Below are positions 7,514 to 10,729 of a DNA stretch of 10,729 nucleotides, in pieces. The stretch is from contig CAZJXD010000129.1 in assembly GCA_964549945.1 (NCBI GenBank), forward strand, positions 1-10,729. Direction: 5' to 3'. How positions within the stretch are numbered: the first letter of the stretch is position 1; each line of letters opens with the position of its first letter. This stretch comes from B25-G16 sp964549945. Its GTDB lineage: Bacteria; Desulfobacterota; DSM-4660; Desulfatiglandales; B25-G16. The notes under the pieces are model-generated. The model made no database searches. It had not been told where the DNA came from and saw only the letters and a program-made list of their open reading frames with translations. Both the position numbers and the translations under genes were made by a program.

Positions 7514-7546
7514 CGTGTCCTTATGAACTCTAAGAAGGAGGATAGA

Positions 7547-8434
7547 ATGAGCAATTGTCCATATTGCGGGGAGGAGATCAAAGAGACTGCGAAAAAGTGC
7601 CGCTACTGTGGAGAGTGGATAGAAGAACCTGCTGCCGCTAAGCTTACCGGTGCTTCCTATTTGGAGTTATACCAGGCGAAGATTGCTGCTGACGTTTCCG
7701 AGTCTGTCGAAAAGTCCTTGCGCAAACGGTATGCTTGGATTGGGACTATAGTGGTTGTGATCCTTAGTAGTGTAGCTTACCTTGTAATAAAAGGTATGTT
7801 GTCTGATGCAGAAAAAAATATTGCCATAGCTGAAGCGCTCCAAAATAGAAGTGCAAAGACTCTTGATAAGATTGACGCCGCAGAGGAATCGCTTTGCAGT
7901 ATTCAATCCAAGACGCAGGATATTAGTAAGAAAGTAAATGAGATAACAGAGCGCATACCTAACCTACAAGAAATGATTATTTCGAGCGTGGTGCTTCCGG
8001 GGTTCTTTAACCTAGTCAACGAATTGAAAAAAGAGAACCCCGAAAAATGGGATGAAGTGTTTCGCCTCTACGATTTGATACTTGAATCAGGCTATCCATC
8101 TCACATGAAGTTTGTTTTCGCGAAGGTCGAGCTAGCACTAGTCAAGGAAAACAATATAAGGATCTATAGAGACTTATTGGAAGAGGCGGCCAACAAAGCA
8201 AAAACACCCAAACATAAGATCAATGCCTACTTTCTCCTTTTGACGGCCCTGGCGATAGACGATCCAGATAAAAAATTTAGAGAGATAAAGTCCTCTCTCA
8301 AGAACTATATCAGGGATCACGAAGACCTGCGTATTAAGAAAAACCTAGACTTCTCCTTACTTGACACTTTCTTCAAGACACAAGATCCGAAGAAACTATC
8401 TCTATTTCAAGATATCAAGTCTCTGATACCCTAG
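7547..8434 (+). CDS. Zinc-ribbon, single-TM, coiled-coil protein of unknown function
   Basis: I do not recognise a named family. The 295-residue product begins with a zinc ribbon (C4-x2-C7 and C18-x2-C21 in NCPYCGEE and KKCRYCGEW). A probable transmembrane helix follows (about 65-81, GTIVVVILSSVAYLVIK), then a Lys/Glu-rich coiled-coil region (about 85-140), and an alpha-helical C-terminal half (about 145-290) that may be TPR-like. The topology is probably a cytoplasmic zinc ribbon joined by one anchor to a long helical domain. The ATG at 7547 is preferred over an in-frame ATG at 7523 because AAGGAGG (7535-7541) lies 5 nt before it and lies inside the longer reading. Codon usage is AT-richer than in uvrA and pdxA, which fits acquired DNA. 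Confidence 0.8.
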   Translation: MSNCPYCGEEIKETAKKCRYCGEWIEEPAAAKLTGASYLELYQAKIAADVSESVEKSLRKRYAWIGTIVVVILSSVAYLVIKGMLSDAEKNIAIAEALQNRSAKTLDKIDAAEESLCSIQSKTQDISKKVNEITERIPNLQEMIISSVVLPGFFNLVNELKKENPEKWDEVFRLYDLILESGYPSHMKFVFAKVELALVKENNIRIYRDLLEEAANKAKTPKHKINAYFLLLTALAIDDPDKKFREIKSSLKNYIRDHEDLRIKKNLDFSLLDTFFKTQDPKKLSLFQDIKSLIP

Positions 8435-8579
8435 GCCACTCTGAACAGCTAAGAAGAGTGCGGTGGCTATGTGGATTTGTGAGATTGCTGGTGCCAGATG
8501 AGATAAAGGATAGTAGAGAAGAACCGTGCTCACTGTATACGGTAGCCTGTGATTGAAACTTAAAACAATAAAGGAGGGT

Positions 8580-8594
8580 ATGAGAACGGGATGA
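8580..8594 (+). promoter_or_regulatory. Four-codon upstream ORF overlapping the next start
   Basis: The strong AAGGAGGG (8571-8578) lies only 1 nt before an ATG at 8580, which reads Met-Arg-Thr-Gly-stop. Its TGA (8592-8594) overlaps the ATG of the next gene at 8591 in an ATGA configuration. It could be chance, since the same ribosome binding site also serves 8591 at a 12-nt spacing, or it could couple translation. Confidence 0.25.
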
Positions 8595-8836
8595 AAAAGA
8601 TTTTGATTATATTGGTATTAGCGCTGACCGGAGCGGCGTTCCCGGTCACGGTGCCAGGTAACGGCCAGCGGTTCGCTGTATCTGGGTGCTGTAAGGAGCG
8701 AGAATCTTATAAACATTCGTGGGTTAGGAATGGAATGAACTTCAAGCAGTGTCAGGAATACAATCAAGATCGAGATGGGAAGGAGGATGATGTGCTTGAT
8801 AAAAGCGGATATGTGTGGTGGGATGTTAATTGCTGA
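8591..8836 (+). CDS. Small secreted cysteine-containing protein
   Basis: The 81-residue product starts with a signal peptide (KK, then a hydrophobic core ILIILVLALTGAAF, likely cleaved near residues 20-30). The mature part has four cysteines: C33-C34 in VSGCCKERE, C54 in FKQCQEYNQDRDG, and the final residue C81 in GYVWWDVNC. I recall small proteins with the same CCKER...WxxxGxxFxxC...DxxGxVWWDxxC layout from proteobacteria, but no function is known to me. The acidic DRDGKEDD segment (61-68) could bind a cation. There is no lipobox, so a periplasmic or secreted, disulfide-bonded protein is most likely. It is 156 bp downstream of the zinc-ribbon gene on the same strand. Confidence 0.75.
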   Translation: MKKILIILVLALTGAAFPVTVPGNGQRFAVSGCCKERESYKHSWVRNGMNFKQCQEYNQDRDGKEDDVLDKSGYVWWDVNC

Positions 8837-9245
8837 CCGGAACAGCGTTCTAGGCTACACCTGTTGTGAGCGACCCCTCTCACACAGAAAAGATGGGGGT
8901 CAGCCTTTGACATGATGACATCTTCTCTTAAACTGTGAATTCACGTTGCAAGTGAACCATTAGCTGTTTTCCAGAAGACTTCCTGAGGAGACTGGTAGCG
9001 TTGTAATTGGTGACGAACATTAGATTATAAGTGAAAATGATAAATAGTAGGTAAGGAAAAATAGGCATTAGATCACAACATTCATTGGACAAATAAAAGC
9101 TGGCTGAATCAGCTGAGATCGGGAAACGCAAATGACGTCTTTTGATGGTGCGCTCTGTATGCCATTTGCTATTCTGACAGTCAAACAAGTAACGTGAAAC
9201 AAATTTTAATTTGCGGGAATCCCCACGAAACATTAGCGGAGGCCT

Positions 9246-9354
9246 GAGCCGTGTGATAGGAAACTCTCACGCAGGACTTGTCCCGCCGTAGCCTTGCGAA
9301 GGCAAATTCTTAGGAGGTGGGAAGGGATGAGAAACCCCCTGACCTACAGGCTAT
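9246..9354 (+). other. Group II intron domain V/VI-like 3' end
   Basis: GAGCCGTGTG (9246-9255), GATAG-GAAA-CTCTC (9255-9268, GAAA tetraloop) and the two-base bulge AC followed by GCA reproduce the first two thirds of a group II domain V; the preceding GCCT also fits. The expected closing arm (CGGTTC) is replaced by about 33 nt, after which TTCTTAGG resumes the usual text. A domain VI-like hairpin follows (9311-9346): UAGG pairs with CCUA, leaving A9342 as the candidate branch point in CTGACCTAC. The 3' splice site would fall at about 9347-9354. Confidence 0.6.
9274..9305 (+). repeat. Short palindromic insertion inside domain V
   Basis: Between the domain V bulge and TTCTTAGG lies a segment with two small hairpins, GGAC-TT-GTCC (9274-9283) and GCCTT-GCG-AAGGC (9291-9303), joined by CCGCCGTA. 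This resembles a palindromic repeat I recall from bacterial genomes (TGTCCCGCCGTAGCC... GAAGGCGGGACA), with its right arm truncated. It would break the domain V lower stem and so inactivate the ribozyme. Confidence 0.45.
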
Positions 9355-9385
9355 AACGGGGAAATAAAAAGAGAAGAGGCTAAGT

Positions 9386-9925
9386 ATGCCCGATAATAGA
9401 GGAAAAACAATCTGCTTCATAGACAACTCGAACATTTTTAAAGGGCAACAAGCGGTTGGATGGAGGATTGATTGGAGCAAATTCCAAAATGAAATTGAGA
9501 AGGACGGTCCCATCTGGCAAACGTATTTTTTTGCTTCTGAAGAAGATTCACCTCGAGCAATACAAACAGGCTTTTACCGTTTTTTAAAGGATAAATTGCG
9601 CTGGGAAGTAGTCTTGTATGATTTAGGTCAAAAAAGTGTTAATTGCAACAACTGTGGTCATCAAGAAACTGTCCCAACTGAAAAAGGGTGTGATGTAGGT
9701 TTAGCCACAAAGATGTTAATGCTTGCCTTCAATAAAGCTTATGAGACTGCAGTTTTAGTAGCTGGAGATCGCGACTACTTGGAAACGGTGAAGTTTATTA
9801 AGAACCTAGGACTTAGAGTCGAAGTTGTTGGCTGGCAAGGAGCAATGTCATTGGACCTGGCTTCTGAGTCATCTGCACCTACAAAACATCTTGATGATAT
9901 GAGGCAGGATATAGAACGTATCTAG
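9386..9925 (+). CDS. NYN-domain (LabA/DUF88-like, PIN fold) protein with zinc knuckle
   Basis: The 179-residue product is a NYN-domain protein, a PIN-like fold expected to act as a metal-dependent RNase. Conserved acids are visible: D13 in CFIDNSNIF, D103 in EKGCDVGLATKML, and D128/D130 in VLVAGDRDYLETV. The final strand LRVEVVGWQGA (143-153) is typical. Between the catalytic parts is CNNCGH (C87, C90, H92), which with C102 could hold a zinc ion; a CxxC insert just before EKGxDV is common in this family. The product is essentially the domain alone, plus a short tail. The ATG has AAGAGG (9374-9379) 6 nt upstream. It sits just after the intron-like block and is followed by a 230-bp AT-rich gap. 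The target is unknown; RNA decay, phage defence or stress roles are all possible. Confidence 0.85.
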   Translation: MPDNRGKTICFIDNSNIFKGQQAVGWRIDWSKFQNEIEKDGPIWQTYFFASEEDSPRAIQTGFYRFLKDKLRWEVVLYDLGQKSVNCNNCGHQETVPTEKGCDVGLATKMLMLAFNKAYETAVLVAGDRDYLETVKFIKNLGLRVEVVGWQGAMSLDLASESSAPTKHLDDMRQDIERI

Positions 9926-10156
9926 ACTCTAGAGTGGAAGCCTAAATCCAATTATCTACAATGCAAATTCAGCCTACACAAAAACCGCGCGGCTTATTAG
10001 CAGCGTTGAGCCTGTAGGAAAAGGCTGGAATCCTAAAAATTGATATTTGTAACCTATTGATATTAATATAAAAATATTTTTAGAAATTACTAAAATAAGA
10101 CTTTTTCTACAGACTCGTTAGAAGACAAAATTGATCTATAGGCAAAGGAGTAGGCA

Positions 10157-10642
10157 ATGGGAAATTGTGTGTTTTGTGGTAAGCCTGCAGGCTTTCTTAG
10201 GAAACGGCACAAAGAATGCCAAAAGAAATTTGAATTAGGAAAAAGCCGAATAATTTCATTGATTGAGTCATCGGTTTCAAATGATATGTCTCTAGATACT
10301 CTTAAACAAAAATTGCGACAAGTTTCTAACTCTCATTTTATTGATGAAAAGAATCTTAGGTCGATTTTGTTAAAAGGTTGGGAATCTGCTGTAGGAAGGG
10401 CATTCGATGATGGAATTCTTACTGAGAAGGAAGAATCTTTATTAAACAAATTAGCAGAACACTTCTCACTGACGCAGCATGACTTAGATAGAAGTGGAAC
10501 TTATACAAAGCTTGTGAAGGGCGCGATTTTGAGAGATGTTCTTGATGGAAAAATACCCGAAAGAGTAAATATACAAGGTAATCTTCCGTTCAACTCTCAA
10601 AAAACTGAAAAGCTTATCTGGCTATTTCAAAGGGTTGATTAA
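10157..10642 (+). CDS. N-terminal zinc-finger protein of unknown function, probably truncated
   Basis: The 161-residue product opens with a zinc finger of C-x2-C...H-x2-C type (C4, C7, H18, C21 in NCVFCGK and KRHKEC). A helical region follows (about 25-125), including GWESAVGRAFDDGILTEKEE (75-94), which has an EF-hand or TerB-like look. The last part reads ERVNIQGNLPFNSQKTEKLI WLFQRVD. From memory, relatives continue past this point into a beta-rich, PH-like domain, so the stop right after RVD looks premature; I cannot confirm this without a search. The ATG has AAGGAG (10145-10150) 6 nt upstream. Downstream DNA (from about 10660) looks like a group II intron, so an insertion may have removed the 3' end. 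Base composition is AT-rich like its neighbour. Confidence 0.7.
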   Translation: MGNCVFCGKPAGFLRKRHKECQKKFELGKSRIISLIESSVSNDMSLDTLKQKLRQVSNSHFIDEKNLRSILLKGWESAVGRAFDDGILTEKEESLLNKLAEHFSLTQHDLDRSGTYTKLVKGAILRDVLDGKIPERVNIQGNLPFNSQKTEKLIWLFQRVD

Positions 10643-10659
10643 ATTTTCAATAAAACATA

Positions 10660-10729
10660 GAGGGGAACGTAAAGGGGTACGCTCGGAAAGCGCCGGCAAA
10701 GCCGGCATGGAGTAGGTGGTGAAAGTCCA
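10660..10729 (+). mobile_element. Possible 5' part of a group II intron, cut by the window edge
   Basis: The last bases contain GCCGGC-AAA-GCCGGC (10692-10706, perfect 6-bp hairpin) followed by ATGGAGTAGGTGGTGAAAGTCCA (10707-10729). GTAGGTGGTGAAAGTCC resembles domain I text near the 5' end of many bacterial group II introns. The 5' splice site is unclear; GTACG at 10677 is the nearest approach to GUGYG. The remainder, including any reverse transcriptase, lies outside the window. Confidence 0.5.

Larger units (their letters stand above)
8866..9354 (+). mobile_element. Putative ORF-less group II intron or remnant
   Basis: No plus-strand gene lies in 8837-9385, but the stretch looks like structured RNA. 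The 3' part carries domain V- and VI-like segments (see separate entry). Upstream are motifs that resemble domain I-III text of bacterial group II introns, such as GAAGACTTCCTGAGG (8972-8986), GTAAGGAAAAATAGGCAT (9051-9068) and CTGAATCAGCTGAGATCGGG (9104-9123). Stem-loops include GTGAG/CTCAC (8866-8870 with 8879-8883) and AGAAAAGATG/CATCTTCTCT (8887-8896 with 8919-8928). The 5' boundary is a guess: GTGAG only partly fits the GUGYG consensus, and I found no convincing EBS1-IBS1 match. Without an internal reverse transcriptase it would need one in trans. Confidence 0.45.

Noticed and set aside
7117..7581. 154-codon minus-strand frame as a gene
   Set aside because: It overlaps the start and ribosome binding site of the gene at 7547, and its product is low-complexity and unlike any family; a different frame pair looks better.
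8437..8460. CACTCT/AGAGTG stem after the zinc-ribbon gene as a terminator
   Set aside because: It has only 6 bp, a 12-nt loop and no following T run.

Overview
The window looks like a chromosomal segment of a mid-GC Gram-negative bacterium. A member of the Desulfobacterota / former Deltaproteobacteria is my best guess. The grounds are the pdxA-uvrA arrangement, the many short palindromic repeats resembling those scattered through such genomes, and the mix of toxin-antitoxin and group II intron-like sequence. This placement is inference; no rRNA or other taxonomic marker is present.

Left half (1-4600): two conserved housekeeping genes on the minus strand, pdxA (pyridoxal phosphate synthesis) upstream of uvrA (nucleotide excision repair). 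Each intergenic space here is filled by a MITE-like element of about 250-265 bp, one between pdxA and uvrA (3331-3583) and one just downstream of uvrA (111-375). Both have imperfect terminal inverted repeats and two long internal hairpins. The hairpin arms start with T runs and end with A runs, the opposite polarity of an intrinsic terminator.

Middle (4601-6431): a repeat-rich intergenic region, then two toxin-antitoxin modules on the plus strand. The first is vapBC, with a consensus-perfect sigma70 promoter whose -10 box lies inside an inverted repeat that is probably the operator. The second pairs a BrnT-family toxin with a partner that does not look like classical BrnA.

Repeat and decay zone (6432-7546): about 1.1 kb with no convincing intact gene. 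It has two stretches that read like decayed coding sequence, a nested array of CCCCGTT/AACTGGGG stems that also occur singly at 166-199 and 4861-4908, and a 7-bp tandem repeat.

Right part (7547-10729): visibly more AT-rich accessory genes, all on the plus strand. They are a zinc-ribbon/transmembrane/coiled-coil protein, a small secreted Cys-rich protein, a structured non-coding block that looks like a group II intron lacking its ORF (its domain V apparently interrupted by another palindromic repeat), a NYN-domain (PIN-like) nuclease with a zinc knuckle, and a zinc-finger protein that appears cut short. The window ends in what looks like the 5' part of another group II intron. Three of the four right-hand proteins carry CxxC zinc-binding motifs, but nothing shows that they work together. 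I see no complete, clearly novel multi-gene system. The best candidates for new biology are the alternative BrnT partner, the repeat families, and the NYN/zinc-finger pair between the two intron-like segments.
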